23,788 nt of DNA, taken from an uncultured Flavobacteriales bacterium. GTDB lineage: Bacteria > Bacteroidota > Bacteroidia > Flavobacteriales_D > Parvicellaceae. Made by a program: the position numbers and the translations under genes. This document shows, piece after piece, positions 16,366 through 23,788 of the stretch; the stretch's first letter is position 1, and every line of letters starts with the position of its first letter. The DNA lies in NCBI GenBank assembly GCA_938084875.1, contig CALKFX010000146.1, positions 1 through 23,788 on the forward strand, given 5' to 3'. A model generated the notes under the pieces. The model searched no databases, was not told the origin of the DNA, and saw only the letters and a program-made list of their open reading frames with translations.

Positions 16366-17181
16366 ATGGAAATTGATAAGTCTTTTAATATGATAAATAA
16401 ATCAAAACTTATACTAGTAACTATTTTATATGTAATGGTAAATCTATTGAGCAGTAATGCAATTTCTCAAACAGAGAATACCTATGAAAATTTATTGGTA
16501 TTATATGTAAACGAAGACTATAAAAACTGTTTCAATAAATCTTTAAAATACACCGTTAAAGATAAAACTAAAAAAGATCCTCTTCCCTATTTATTTGCTT
16601 CAAAAGCTAGTTATGAAATGAGTCAAGATCATAAATACACAGATGAATTTCCTAAAGCTAGAAAAACAGCTTTATCGTATGCTGCGAAATATCGAAAAAA
16701 AGACAAAGAATATCTATTTAAAGAAGATGCTGAAGAATTTATAAACGACTTTAAAATAAATATAATTGAAGAACTAGAAAATTACTTACAAGAAGGAACA
16801 GACAAGACCTACTCAAAAGCTGTAGGGCTAACCAAAAAAACTTGTGACATTGACCCTGAGGATGTTGGTGCAAAATTACTCTATTCGATACTTTGTACAA
16901 TTACAAAAAATAAAACCAACGCTAAAGAATATTTAAAACTGTGTATTCCAAAATTAGAAGAATATGAAAAAAATAAATTCAGTCTTAAATATATGACCGA
17001 ATCTCAACAATTATTTTTGAGATATGCGATAATGGAATACGCTAAATATTACAAAGAAAAAGATGCTGCAAAATCAAAGAAAATGATGGAGTATGGAAAG
17101 CCACTTTTTTATGAAGAAAATGATTTTTCTAAAATTGAATACAATATGGATTATAAATTCTTATTTGATGATTTTAAATAA
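16366..17181 (+). CDS. Secreted TPR-like protein, unknown function
   Basis: A 271-residue protein with an N-terminal signal peptide, hydrophobic core about 13-32 ending SSNAISQ, so it should be periplasmic or surface exposed. If translation starts at the second ATG (16390, residue 9), the signal peptide has a more usual short basic start (MINKSK). I keep ATG 16366 but the choice is open. The rest is Lys/Glu/Tyr-rich and helical, with alternating helix pairs such as LPYLFASKASYEMSQD and VGAKLLYSILCTITKNKTNA, which suggests divergent TPR repeats. No enzyme motif is seen. It lies 18 bases before the DUF4159 gene on the same strand, so the two probably form an operon and may act together at the envelope. 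Confidence 0.7.
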   Translation: MEIDKSFNMINKSKLILVTILYVMVNLLSSNAISQTENTYENLLVLYVNEDYKNCFNKSLKYTVKDKTKKDPLPYLFASKASYEMSQDHKYTDEFPKARKTALSYAAKYRKKDKEYLFKEDAEEFINDFKINIIEELENYLQEGTDKTYSKAVGLTKKTCDIDPEDVGAKLLYSILCTITKNKTNAKEYLKLCIPKLEEYEKNKFSLKYMTESQQLFLRYAIMEYAKYYKEKDAAKSKKMMEYGKPLFYEENDFSKIEYNMDYKFLFDDFK

Positions 17182-17199
17182 GAAATTATATTAGGTCCT

Positions 17200-17862
17200 A
17201 TGAGATTTATTCTTTTTTTATTTCTTGTTACATATACTTTAATTGGCTCTGGGCAATCTTATACATATAAAATTGGATTATTAAAATACAATGGTGGGGG
17301 GGATTGGTATGCCAATCCAACAGCATTGACTAATCTAATTGAATTTTCAAATAAAGAAATTGGAACTAATATTAATCCAAAATACGATGAAGTAGAAATT
17401 GGAAGTAATTTGCTGTTCAATTATCCATTTGTGCATTTGACAGGCCATGGAAATATTGTATTAAATCAACAAGAGATCAACAACTTAAGAAATTATTTAA
17501 TTGCAGGTGGTTTTTTGCATATTTCGGACAACTATGGATTAGATCCTTTTATAAGAAAAGAAATTAAAAAAATATTCCCCGAATTAGATTTTGTTGAACT
17601 CCCCTATTCGCATGCCATATACCATCAAAAATTTGATTTTAATGAAGGATTGCCTAAAATTCACCAACATGACGAAAAGCCTTCTGTAGGATTTGGAATT
17701 ATTTACAAGGGGAGGTTGGTATGTTTTTACGACTATGAATGTGATTTAAGCGATGGCTGGGAAGATTCAGATGTTCATAACGACTCTGAGAAAACTAGAA
17801 CTAAAGCACTACAAATGGGGTCCAATATTCTTTCTTATACTTTTCTAGGGGCCAAAAACTAG
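17200..17862 (+). CDS. DUF4159 domain protein, secreted
   Basis: A 220-residue protein of the DUF4159 family, a domain of unknown function common in Bacteroidota and related bacteria. Residues 1-18 form a signal peptide (cut near GSG/QS), placing it outside the cytoplasm. The family pattern is clear along the whole length: KYNGGGDWYANP (29-40), HLTGHGNI (79-86), GGFLHISDNYG (103-113), YHQKFDF, GLPKIHQHD, and YDYECDLSDGWEDSDVHND near the end. Conserved His, Asp and Glu residues could form a metal or catalytic site, but no reaction is established. The fold is related to glutamine-amidotransferase/ThuA-like domains, as far as I recall. It follows the TPR-like gene by 18 bases. Its TAG stop overlaps the stop of the next, convergent gene through a shared CTAG. 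Confidence 0.92.
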   Translation: MRFILFLFLVTYTLIGSGQSYTYKIGLLKYNGGGDWYANPTALTNLIEFSNKEIGTNINPKYDEVEIGSNLLFNYPFVHLTGHGNIVLNQQEINNLRNYLIAGGFLHISDNYGLDPFIRKEIKKIFPELDFVELPYSHAIYHQKFDFNEGLPKIHQHDEKPSVGFGIIYKGRLVCFYDYECDLSDGWEDSDVHNDSEKTRTKALQMGSNILSYTFLGAKN

Positions 17863-18326
17863 TTTCTAAAATGCTTTAAATTCAAACCATATAAAACGAT
17901 GAAAATTATTGGAAATATGGCAGAAATCAATAGTTGATTAAAATCAAATGGATTTATACTATAGGGAACCAATAAAATAAGTACTTGAATTAAGCAGTAG
18001 CCATAAAACCCCATTTTTTTAAAATTCCACATCATATAAACAAAAGCAACATTGCCTAAGTATAGAATTAGATACCAAATGGAAGTTTTGTCCATTAAAT
18101 TGAAAATATCCTTGTACATATCTACCATTTCTTGATTTGGGAGTAGACTAAACATTTCTTGCTTTACATTTTCGTTAATAAACAAAGAATATAGAGTAGA
18201 AACAATAATTTGTATTCCAGAGCCTATCCAGCTTAAAATACATAAAACCTTTAGTAAAACAGGTCTTTCATTCAAATTCGATGAAGTATTTTGAGAGTTT
18301 TCAAACGTTGGTACAGATTCACTCAT
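17859..18326 (-). CDS. Small four-TM protein, unknown function
   Basis: A 155-residue protein with a polar N-terminus of about 24 residues rich in Ser, Asn and Glu. Four predicted membrane segments follow (about 25-48, 83-98, 104-121, 128-149), and the chain ends in a short basic tail (LNLKHFRN). The loop between the first two segments (about 50-80) is polar and acidic. I recognise no family with confidence; many Bacteroidota genomes carry such small membrane proteins. No Cys pairs, His clusters or other metal-site patterns are visible. It lies downstream of the tRNA-Asp terminator, and no promoter with a good consensus was found in 18327-18380. It ends tail-to-tail with the DUF4159 gene, sharing CTAG. 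Confidence 0.75.
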   Translation of the reverse strand: MSESVPTFENSQNTSSNLNERPVLLKVLCILSWIGSGIQIIVSTLYSLFINENVKQEMFSLLPNQEMVDMYKDIFNLMDKTSIWYLILYLGNVAFVYMMWNFKKMGFYGYCLIQVLILLVPYSINPFDFNQLLISAIFPIIFIVLYGLNLKHFRN

Positions 18327-18380
18327 ATTATAGTTTTATTGATAAATATAAATTCAAATTTTTAAGTTAAAAGTATAAAG

Positions 18381-18413
18381 TTAAAAAAAAGCTCCCCATA
18401 AATATGGAGAGCT
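18381..18413 (-). terminator. Rho-independent terminator after tRNA-Asp
   Basis: On the minus strand the tRNA is followed within five bases by AGCTCTCCAT-ATTT-ATGGGGAGCT, a ten-pair stem with one T-G wobble and a four-base loop, and then an unbroken run of eight T. This is a textbook intrinsic terminator. It isolates the tRNA transcript from the four-TM protein gene downstream. Confidence 0.9.
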
Positions 18414-18417
18414 AATG

Positions 18418-18491
18418 CGGACCGGACGGGACTCGAACCCGCGACCCCCTGCGTGACAGGCAGGTATTCTAACCAACTGAACTACCGGTCC
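18418..18491 (-). tRNA. tRNA-Asp (anticodon GTC)
   Basis: A 74-base tRNA folds cleanly: acceptor stem GGACCGG/CCGGTCC, D stem GTTC/GAAT, anticodon stem CCTGC/GCAGG around loop CTGTCAC, a five-base variable loop GGGTC, and T arm GCGGG-TTCGAGT-CCCGT. The anticodon is GTC, reading GAC/GAT (Asp). The discriminator base is G, as expected for tRNA-Asp. The 3' CCA is not encoded; the genome continues with CAT, so CCA must be added by tRNA nucleotidyltransferase. It has its own candidate promoter (18502-18531) and a terminator. Confidence 0.98.
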
Positions 18492-18501
18492 AAATGGATG
18501 G

Positions 18502-18531
18502 TAAATTTAATTTTTTTGTCTGGAGTAACAA
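18502..18531 (-). promoter_or_regulatory. Candidate promoter for tRNA-Asp
   Basis: On the minus strand TTG (18529-18531) is followed after exactly 19 bases by TAAATTTA (18502-18509). This matches the Bacteroidota consensus TTG-N19-TAnnTTTG except for the last base. The element ends ten bases before the mature tRNA 5' end, which fits a transcription start just upstream of the tRNA. Confidence 0.5.
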
Positions 18532-18547
18532 GCAATTAAATAGATTT

Positions 18548-19459
18548 TTAATATATTTTTTTTCTCTTCAACAAATATTCTAATAAAATTTGGTCAAAAC
18601 CTATTTCAATATCGGCGCTAATTAAGTCTACTTTTTGTTGTTTTAGTAAGTTGTGAATCCTACTTTTTATAGAATTTCTCTCTGTTATATATTTTTCTTT
18701 AATTTGCTTTGGATGCATTTTAATAGATTCACCAGTTTCAACATCAACAACATTATAATATTTATTTTTTAAATTTAATTGATTTTCAAGATTGTGATGA
18801 GAAACATCAAAAACTACAATTTCGTGTAAATGATGTCTTAAATGTTTAATGGAATTGGCAAAATCTTCAGGATTATCAATGGCCATAAAATCCGAAAAAA
18901 TAAAAACCAACGAACGCTTATGAATTTTTGATGCCAAATTATTTAGCATTTTAGCAATATTTGTTTTTTTATTTTTAAAACTTTTTTTCTGGTCCTCTAA
19001 AACTCTTTCAAGCTTAGAAAGTAAAAAGCGTTGATGTGTTAAAGATGATTTTGCGGGAGAATAAAAGTCTAATGCATCACTAAAAATAGATAATCCGAAT
19101 GCATCTCTTTGTTTTCTCATTAAAAAAATAAGGGCTGCTGCAGCATCTACAGAAAAAGTAAATTTATTGTATGGCTGATCTACTGGAAACATCATTGAAG
19201 AAGAAGAATCTATAAGAATTTGACATCTTAAATTCGTTTCCTCTTCATATCTTTTAATAAATAGCTTGTCTGTTCTTGCTAATAATTTCCAGTCTAAATG
19301 TTTAACCGATTCTCCACTATTATATAATCTGTGCTCTGCAAATTCTACCGAGAATCCATGAAATGGACTTTGATGTAAACCAGTAATAAAGCCCTCAACA
19401 ACTTGTTTTGCCAACAACTCTAGAGATCCAAATTTTCGTGCAGTTTTATAATTAATCAC
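18548..19459 (-). CDS. DUF58 domain protein (von Willebrand A-like)
   Basis: A 303-residue cytosolic protein of the DUF58 family, which carries a vWA-like fold. The DUF58 signature is at residues 34-73: HGFSVEFAEHRLYNSGE, then DWKLLARTDKLFIKRYEEE. The metal-ion-dependent adhesion site follows as DSSSSM at 84-89, in the expected DxSxS form. In many bacteria DUF58 genes sit beside a MoxR AAA+ ATPase and Bat aerotolerance genes. Here the neighbour is a PIN-PhoH ATPase instead, and no MoxR is in view. The start is GTG at 19459, directly after the TAA of the PhoH gene (TAAGTG), with no in-frame ATG until residue 89. That abutment suggests translational coupling with PhoH. Confidence 0.9.
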   Translation of the reverse strand: MINYKTARKFGSLELLAKQVVEGFITGLHQSPFHGFSVEFAEHRLYNSGESVKHLDWKLLARTDKLFIKRYEEETNLRCQILIDSSSSMMFPVDQPYNKFTFSVDAAAALIFLMRKQRDAFGLSIFSDALDFYSPAKSSLTHQRFLLSKLERVLEDQKKSFKNKKTNIAKMLNNLASKIHKRSLVFIFSDFMAIDNPEDFANSIKHLRHHLHEIVVFDVSHHNLENQLNLKNKYYNVVDVETGESIKMHPKQIKEKYITERNSIKSRIHNLLKQQKVDLISADIEIGFDQILLEYLLKRKKIY

Positions 19460-20791
19460 TTATAATAAATCATTTGCTAGATTAGCTAATTCAGATCTTT
19501 CTCCTTTTTCTAAAGTGATATGGGCAAAAAGATCATCTCCTTTAAGCCTGTCTATAAGATAAGAAAGACCATTACTCTGTTCGTCTAAATAAGGAGTATC
19601 AATTTGAAAAACATCACCAGTGAAAATAATTTTGGTGTTTTCACCTGCTCTAGTAATAATGGTTTTTACCTCATGAGGAGTTAGATTTTGAGCTTCATCA
19701 ATAATAAAAATTACGTTTGAGAAGCTTCTTCCTCTGATAAATGCTAGTGCAGAAATCGTTAATTTTCCCTGCTCTTGCATTTCTTCAATTTTTTTAAACT
19801 TTTTTTCTTTACTTCCAAATTGATTTTTAATGAATTTTAAATTGTCAAAAAGTGGCTGCATATAAGGGTTAATTTTCTCATCTGCATTTCCTGGAAGGTA
19901 ACCTATATCTTTGTTACTCAATGGAACAATTGGTCTAGCCAAAACAATTTGATGGTATAAATTATGTTGCTCTAAAGCGCTTGCCAAAGCCAAAAGAGTT
20001 TTTCCAGTTCCGGCAACTCCTTGTAGAGAAACAAGTTTGATGTCTGGATTTAATAGAGCATGAAGTGCAAAGGTTTGTTCTGCATTCTTGGGTTTTATTC
20101 CATAAGCATATTGTTTCTCTACTCTTTCTAGATGCTTTTCATGTGGATTGTAATAACCCAAAACAGAACTTTTACCGTTCTTCATTATGTAAAAGCCATT
20201 AGAAATAATTCTATTTTTTAATACACTCAAATCTTGTATAACACCATTTTTATAGAGTTTGTTAATAAAATTAGAATCAATTTTATCAAAGAGTTGTTTG
20301 CCGTTATAAAGGGTACTATCTCTATCTATTTTCCCAGTTTCAAAATCCTCTGCAGTGATATTCAAAGCTTTTGCTTTCAGACGTAAATTAATATCTTTGG
20401 AAACTAGAACTATCTTAGATTTTTTATTTGAAATTTTAAGACTTAAAGCAGCATTTAAAATCTTATGGTCATTTTTATTTCCAAAAATATTAACAGCATT
20501 ATTGGTAAGGCTTTCATCTTCCATGATAATTTTAAACTTCCCACTTTCAATTCCATTGATAGGCACCCATTCTTGAAGGGTGAAATCTTTACTTAATCTG
20601 TCTAAAACTCTTATAAATGCTCTTGCCTCAAAATTTTTGGTATCATTACCTCTTTTAAAATTATCTAGCTCTTCTAAAACAGTAATTGGAATAGCTATAT
20701 CATTTTCCTCAAAACAATGTAAAGAATTATGATCATGTAAGATTACAGATGTATCTAGAACAAATATTTTATTTTGTTTCTTTTTAGACAT
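19460..20791 (-). CDS. PIN domain-PhoH family ATPase
   Basis: A 443-residue two-domain protein. Residues 8-145 form a PIN nuclease-like domain that starts FVLDTSVILHDH, with likely metal-binding Asp13, a Glu at about 41 (VLEELD) and Asp133 in LVSKDINLR. Residues about 230-443 form a PhoH P-loop ATPase with Walker A GVAGTGKT at 258-265 and Walker B FIIDEAQN at 362-369, followed by FTGDVFQID. This PIN-PhoH order is that of the YlaK/PhoH2-type proteins, for which RNA helicase and RNase activity has been reported, so RNA processing or stress response is the likely role. Length is normal. It abuts the DUF58 start with no gap and lies 53 bases after the M23 peptidase gene. Confidence 0.95.
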   Translation of the reverse strand: MSKKKQNKIFVLDTSVILHDHNSLHCFEENDIAIPITVLEELDNFKRGNDTKNFEARAFIRVLDRLSKDFTLQEWVPINGIESGKFKIIMEDESLTNNAVNIFGNKNDHKILNAALSLKISNKKSKIVLVSKDINLRLKAKALNITAEDFETGKIDRDSTLYNGKQLFDKIDSNFINKLYKNGVIQDLSVLKNRIISNGFYIMKNGKSSVLGYYNPHEKHLERVEKQYAYGIKPKNAEQTFALHALLNPDIKLVSLQGVAGTGKTLLALASALEQHNLYHQIVLARPIVPLSNKDIGYLPGNADEKINPYMQPLFDNLKFIKNQFGSKEKKFKKIEEMQEQGKLTISALAFIRGRSFSNVIFIIDEAQNLTPHEVKTIITRAGENTKIIFTGDVFQIDTPYLDEQSNGLSYLIDRLKGDDLFAHITLEKGERSELANLANDLL

Positions 20792-20844
20792 TTACAATAA
20801 AGAAAAACATTTTATATGTTAATAAGTTAAAATTTAATAACAAT

Positions 20845-22545
20845 TTAATGAATGTTAATATTTAATTTAAAATCAAATTCTAAAACAGTTTTATTTTTTC
20901 TTTCATCTGAAACTTCTACTTTACAACTATGATTTCCAGGTAAGACATTAGAATATTTATCCAAACTAACTTTTAGTCTATTATTCTTAGAACTGAAGTT
21001 GGAAAGTACCCATTTATTGTCAATAAAAACATTGTACTTATCAACACCACTATTTAATTCTATGATTTTAAATACAAGTTCTTGATTTATATTTTTTTGG
21101 AAGTTATTTCCTATGTGATTGATTTTAGGAGGAATTGAATCAGTAAAGATTTTATACTTTCCAAACTTATTGACTTCTGCCGATATCCAATCCTTTGAAA
21201 TATCTGCATTTTTGTTAATAATATTTCCGTTTTTTGTCAATTCTCCAATAAATAATTTGTCTCTGTTTAGGGATTCATTTTTAGATAATTTGATAGATAA
21301 GATAAATTTTCTTTTTAATGGAATATTAGAATTGTTAAAAGTGTAAATACTTTGTTTTTTAATTGGATGAATTGGAGTGTTATCATAAAGTGTATTGGAA
21401 TCCATTACCACCAACATCGAACTATCCGGTGAGTAAATATTAATTGGTTGTATTTGCTGAATTGAAAAATCATTTTCACAACTACCAATAGATGTATTTT
21501 TAACAAAGAACTTTAATTTAGAAATATTGTTTTTAATATCTCCAACAACAATTTGAATTTCATGAATCAATGTATCTTGAAAGCAAATCAACCCATTACC
21601 AATATTTTTATCATATATCTGTAAATCATTATTTGGGTGAATATACATTTTATGGATTTTTTCTCTAATTTTTTGATAGGCACCATAATCTTTGTGAATA
21701 TTTATTTGTCTATTAGTTTCAAAATCAATTTCATCAAATTTTAGTTGGTATTTATGTTGTTGGTCTATGTACATTTTAATAGAATAAACACCACAACTAT
21801 TAGAACTATTATCATAATAATCTGTTGATTTTAAACCAAAGCCACTTAACCCGTTTAGGTAAATAATACTATCGTATTTTAAATGGTAGTTCTGGTTCTT
21901 TTTAATTGTTAGAAAATCTTTTGAAGAATAACTATCTAAACTATTAGCGTTAAAAAATGAATAAAGCCTCAATTTATTAATTATTGGAGGCTTGTTATCT
22001 GCAATATCAAAGTTAAATAGCTCCGGATTAATAGGATGTTCAGACTTAGTTTCTCTAATTTCGAAATGTAGGTGTGGTCCAGAAGATCCGCCTGTATTGC
22101 CAGAATATGCAATTACTTCTCCTTTGGAAACTGTTAAGTCTAAAGAATCTAAATAATAGGCTAAAGTTTCTGTTTGAAGCTCGTATTGGCGGTTTCTTAA
22201 AATCTTTTCTATTTTTTCTGGAAAATGATCTAAATGGGCGTAAACACTTGTAAAACCATTTGGATGGGCTACATATATTGCTTTGCCATATCCTCTTTTA
22301 GAAACATTAATTCTAGAAACAAAACCAGTGTCAATTGAGTAAATTCTATAATTAATTCTTCCATTGGTTTTTATGTCTAAACCTGTGTGAAAATGGTTGG
22401 ATCTCAATTCTCCAAAGTTTCCAGAAAGTAGAATTGGAATTCCTATTGGAGGTCTAAAATTATACTTATTTTTTTCTTGAGAAAGAATAGACAATATTGA
22501 AAAAAAAACAGTAAAGAAAGATAAAAATCTAATAAAGAAATTCAT
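20845..22545 (-). CDS. Secreted M23 family metallopeptidase
   Basis: A 566-residue secreted protein with a signal peptide (about 1-22, ending SILSQ) and an M23 (LytM/lysostaphin-type) zinc endopeptidase domain at about 35-175, which should cut peptidoglycan cross-bridges. The zinc ligands are intact: HTGLD gives His53 and Asp57, and HLHFE gives His160, with His158 and His104 (YAHLDH) as catalytic helpers. So this is a probable active enzyme, not a degenerate EnvC/NlpD-type activator. An insertion of about 30 residues separates His104 from the HxH motif, as in many Bacteroidota homologues. The 390-residue C-terminal part is strand-rich with Ig-like or beta-sandwich character and probably serves in wall or surface anchoring. 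It is divergent from the zap genes with a 121-base shared upstream region. Confidence 0.93.
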   Translation of the reverse strand: MNFFIRFLSFFTVFFSILSILSQEKNKYNFRPPIGIPILLSGNFGELRSNHFHTGLDIKTNGRINYRIYSIDTGFVSRINVSKRGYGKAIYVAHPNGFTSVYAHLDHFPEKIEKILRNRQYELQTETLAYYLDSLDLTVSKGEVIAYSGNTGGSSGPHLHFEIRETKSEHPINPELFNFDIADNKPPIINKLRLYSFFNANSLDSYSSKDFLTIKKNQNYHLKYDSIIYLNGLSGFGLKSTDYYDNSSNSCGVYSIKMYIDQQHKYQLKFDEIDFETNRQINIHKDYGAYQKIREKIHKMYIHPNNDLQIYDKNIGNGLICFQDTLIHEIQIVVGDIKNNISKLKFFVKNTSIGSCENDFSIQQIQPINIYSPDSSMLVVMDSNTLYDNTPIHPIKKQSIYTFNNSNIPLKRKFILSIKLSKNESLNRDKLFIGELTKNGNIINKNADISKDWISAEVNKFGKYKIFTDSIPPKINHIGNNFQKNINQELVFKIIELNSGVDKYNVFIDNKWVLSNFSSKNNRLKVSLDKYSNVLPGNHSCKVEVSDERKNKTVLEFDFKLNINIH

Positions 22546-22618
22546 TAGACAAATCTTGTAATAATTAAATAAATATGGTGCTATAAAATTAGTTTTTTAT
22601 TCACAATTAATTTTAAAT

Positions 22619-22648
22619 TTGAATAATTCAGTTTAGCAACTAACTTTG
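22619..22648 (+). promoter_or_regulatory. Promoter of the zapB-like/zapA operon
   Basis: TTG (22619-22621), a 19-base spacer, and TAACTTTG (22641-22648) match the Bacteroidota housekeeping promoter consensus TTG-N19-TAnnTTTG at every fixed base. Transcription should begin near 22655, giving a leader of about 12 bases before the ATG at 22667. This is the best promoter match in the window. Confidence 0.8.
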
Positions 22649-22666
22649 TAAAAATGGTTTAATCCA

Positions 22667-22960
22667 ATGGAAAAAGAAATATCTGCATTAAATGAAATCC
22701 GAAGTTTCATAAAAGGTTTAAAAGAAAAATTAAATACGAAAATTCAAGAGAATAATAAATTGAATGAAGATATCCTTTCTGCAGGAGAAGAGATAACACA
22801 GCTTAAAACTAAAATTTCAGAATTAAATGAAAATATAAAGATGCTGAAATTAGCTAGTCAAATTGATGGAAACGAGGTTGGATCTACTAAAGATGTAAAG
22901 CTAATGATCAATGAAATGGTAAGAGAAATTGACAAATGTATTGCATTATTAAATAAATAA
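22667..22960 (+). CDS. Small coiled-coil protein, ZapB-like
   Basis: A 97-residue protein that is almost wholly coiled coil. Leu, Ile and Met recur at heptad spacing from about residue 5 to 65 (EIRSFIKGLKEKL, LNEDILSAGEEI, LKTKISELNENI), followed by a short linker and a second helix ending IDKCIALLNK. In gammaproteobacteria ZapB is a small coiled-coil partner of ZapA at the division ring. Here the gene lies 3 bases before zapA behind one promoter, so a ZapB-like role is likely by context. Homology cannot be claimed from sequence alone, because coiled coils look alike. No signal peptide or membrane segment is present, so it is cytosolic. Confidence 0.8.
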   Translation: MEKEISALNEIRSFIKGLKEKLNTKIQENNKLNEDILSAGEEITQLKTKISELNENIKMLKLASQIDGNEVGSTKDVKLMINEMVREIDKCIALLNK

Positions 22961-22963
22961 AAT

Positions 22964-23236
22964 ATGAGCGAACTTTCTATTAAGGTAGTAATTGGAGGTA
23001 GAACCTATCCATTGACAATTAACAGAGAAGATGAGGAGAAAATAAGAAAATCTGTTTCCGAAATTGAAAATAATATCAAAAATTTAAAAGAGAATTATGC
23101 AGTAAATGATATGCAAGATTTATTGGCCATGACAGCCTTAGAATATGCCAATGATTCTGTTACTAAAAATAATTCTGTAGAATTTGAGAAATTAAGTAAA
23201 GAAATTATCAATCTTAGAAATGAATTAGAAGATTAA
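22964..23236 (+). CDS. zapA: Cell division protein ZapA
   Basis: A 90-residue cytosolic protein matching ZapA, which bundles FtsZ filaments at the division ring. The N-terminal globular part has the family pattern IKVVIGGRTYPLTI (residues 6-19) followed by EDEEKIRKSVSEIENNIKN (22-40). The middle has the motif DLLAMTALEYAND (52-64). The C-terminal helix (65-90) is the expected coiled-coil stalk for dimer and tetramer formation. Length is normal for the family. It follows the ZapB-like gene by 3 bases and precedes the epimerase gene by 12 bases, so all three may be on one transcript. In many Bacteroidota the next gene is rny (RNase Y), which is not seen here. Confidence 0.93.
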   Translation: MSELSIKVVIGGRTYPLTINREDEEKIRKSVSEIENNIKNLKENYAVNDMQDLLAMTALEYANDSVTKNNSVEFEKLSKEIINLRNELED

Positions 23237-23248
23237 TTGAAGTAATTA

Positions 23249-23788
23249 ATGTCGTTAGAAAATAAAAAAGTACTTGTAACAGGTGGAGCAGGATTTATTG
23301 GAAGTAATATTATAGAATACTTATTGAATAAAAATAATAAGGTTACTTGTTTAGATAATTTCATCACTGGAAAAAAAGAAAATGTAGAAGGTTTTCTTAG
23401 TAACACAAACTTTAAATTGATAGAAGGGGATATTACCAATTTAGAAGATTGTTTAAAAGCAAGTAAGGATATTGATGTTATTCTTCACCAAGCGGCTTTA
23501 GGTTCAGTTCCAAGGTCGATAGAGAATCCATTAAAAACCAACGATATTAATATCAACGGATTTATTAATATATTATGGGCTGCAAAACAAGAAAATATTT
23601 CAAGAGTTGTTTATGCTGCAAGTTCATCGACCTATGGAGATTCAAAAAAACTTCCAAAAATTGAAAATGAAATTGGTTCACCTTTATCTCCTTATGCAGT
23701 AACAAAATATGTAAATGAACTGTATGCAGGTGTGTTCTCTAATCTTTACGGATTAGAACTTATTGGATTAAGGTACTTTAACGTATTT
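23249..23788 (+). CDS. UDP-N-acetylglucosamine 4-epimerase, WbpP/TviC type (extended SDR), cut by window edge
   Basis: The first 180 codons of an extended short-chain dehydrogenase, continuing past the right edge. The NAD-binding Rossmann motif is TGGAGFIG at residues 11-18, with Asp36 after the second strand as expected for NAD. The sequences LHQAALGSVPRSI (79-91), AASSSTYGD (123-131) and SPLSPYAVTKYVNELYA (144-160) closely match the WbpP/TviC family, which interconverts UDP-GlcNAc and UDP-GalNAc (or their uronic acids) for surface polysaccharide. The catalytic triad is intact: a Ser in 125-127, Tyr149 and Lys153. Position after zapA suggests that a surface polysaccharide locus begins here, with its remaining genes outside the window. 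The exact substrate cannot be decided without the C-terminal half. Confidence 0.9.
   Translation, partial: MSLENKKVLVTGGAGFIGSNIIEYLLNKNNKVTCLDNFITGKKENVEGFLSNTNFKLIEGDITNLEDCLKASKDIDVILHQAALGSVPRSIENPLKTNDININGFINILWAAKQENISRVVYAASSSTYGDSKKLPKIENEIGSPLSPYAVTKYVNELYAGVFSNLYGLELIGLRYFNVF

Noticed and set aside
23237..23248. Place for 6S RNA (ssrS) downstream of zapA
   Set aside because: Only 12 bases separate zapA from the epimerase start, so no 6S RNA can be there.
1..23788. CRISPR array, insertion sequences, prophage or integron signs
   Set aside because: I saw no regularly spaced repeats, transposase or integrase motifs, or phage genes. tRNA-Asp shows no repeated 3' end nearby that would suggest an integration site.

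Overview
The window looks like chromosomal DNA from a Bacteroidota bacterium, most likely a marine-type member of the Flavobacteriales. Support for this: strong A+T richness, Lys/Asn/Ile-rich proteins, a TPR/PD40/OmpA outer-membrane protein of PorE-like architecture, a DUF4159 protein, a PIN-PhoH ATPase, and promoters of the Bacteroidota type (TTG-N19-TAnnTTTG) before the zap genes and the tRNA. No transposase, integrase, CRISPR array or rRNA was seen. The assignment is inference from gene families and codon use.

Layout. Bases 1-480 (minus) hold the N-terminal part of an ABC exporter cut by the window edge. A 270-base spacer follows, with a 16-base perfect GC-rich palindrome and a doubtful 48-codon ORF. 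From 14602 down to 751 all clear genes are on the minus strand. In transcription order they are a 1636-residue SLC12-type cation-chloride cotransporter fused to a C-terminal P-loop ATPase, an MscS-like small membrane protein whose TTG start overlaps it, chorismate synthase (aroC), a glutamate-type Na+/dicarboxylate symporter, the PorE-like lipid-side/periplasmic OmpA protein, thymidine kinase (tdk), a DUF998-like membrane protein and a penicillin-acylase-family hydrolase. Spacings of 3-35 bases or overlaps suggest operons for much of this run, with a probable break at 3894-4002.

From 14672 genes are mixed in strand: a short CaiB/BaiF CoA-transferase (+), a two-TM PH-like protein (-), a secreted TPR-like protein and DUF4159 protein (+), a four-TM protein (-), then tRNA-Asp(GTC) with its own promoter and a strong terminator (-). 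Next come DUF58 and PIN-PhoH genes (-, abutting) and a secreted M23 peptidase (-). Divergent from the last is a zapB-like/zapA cell-division pair (+) behind a perfect consensus promoter, followed by a WbpP/TviC-type UDP-GlcNAc 4-epimerase cut by the right edge.

Most of the window is housekeeping or common Bacteroidota content. The item that stands out is the SLC12 transporter-ATPase fusion: an intact APC-fold cotransporter and its cytosolic domain, then about 580 residues of unassigned helical sequence, then an AAA+/STAND-like ATPase with Walker A and B motifs. It is translationally coupled to an MscS-like beta-domain membrane protein. Together they could form a nucleotide-gated ion or volume homeostasis unit; that function is inference.
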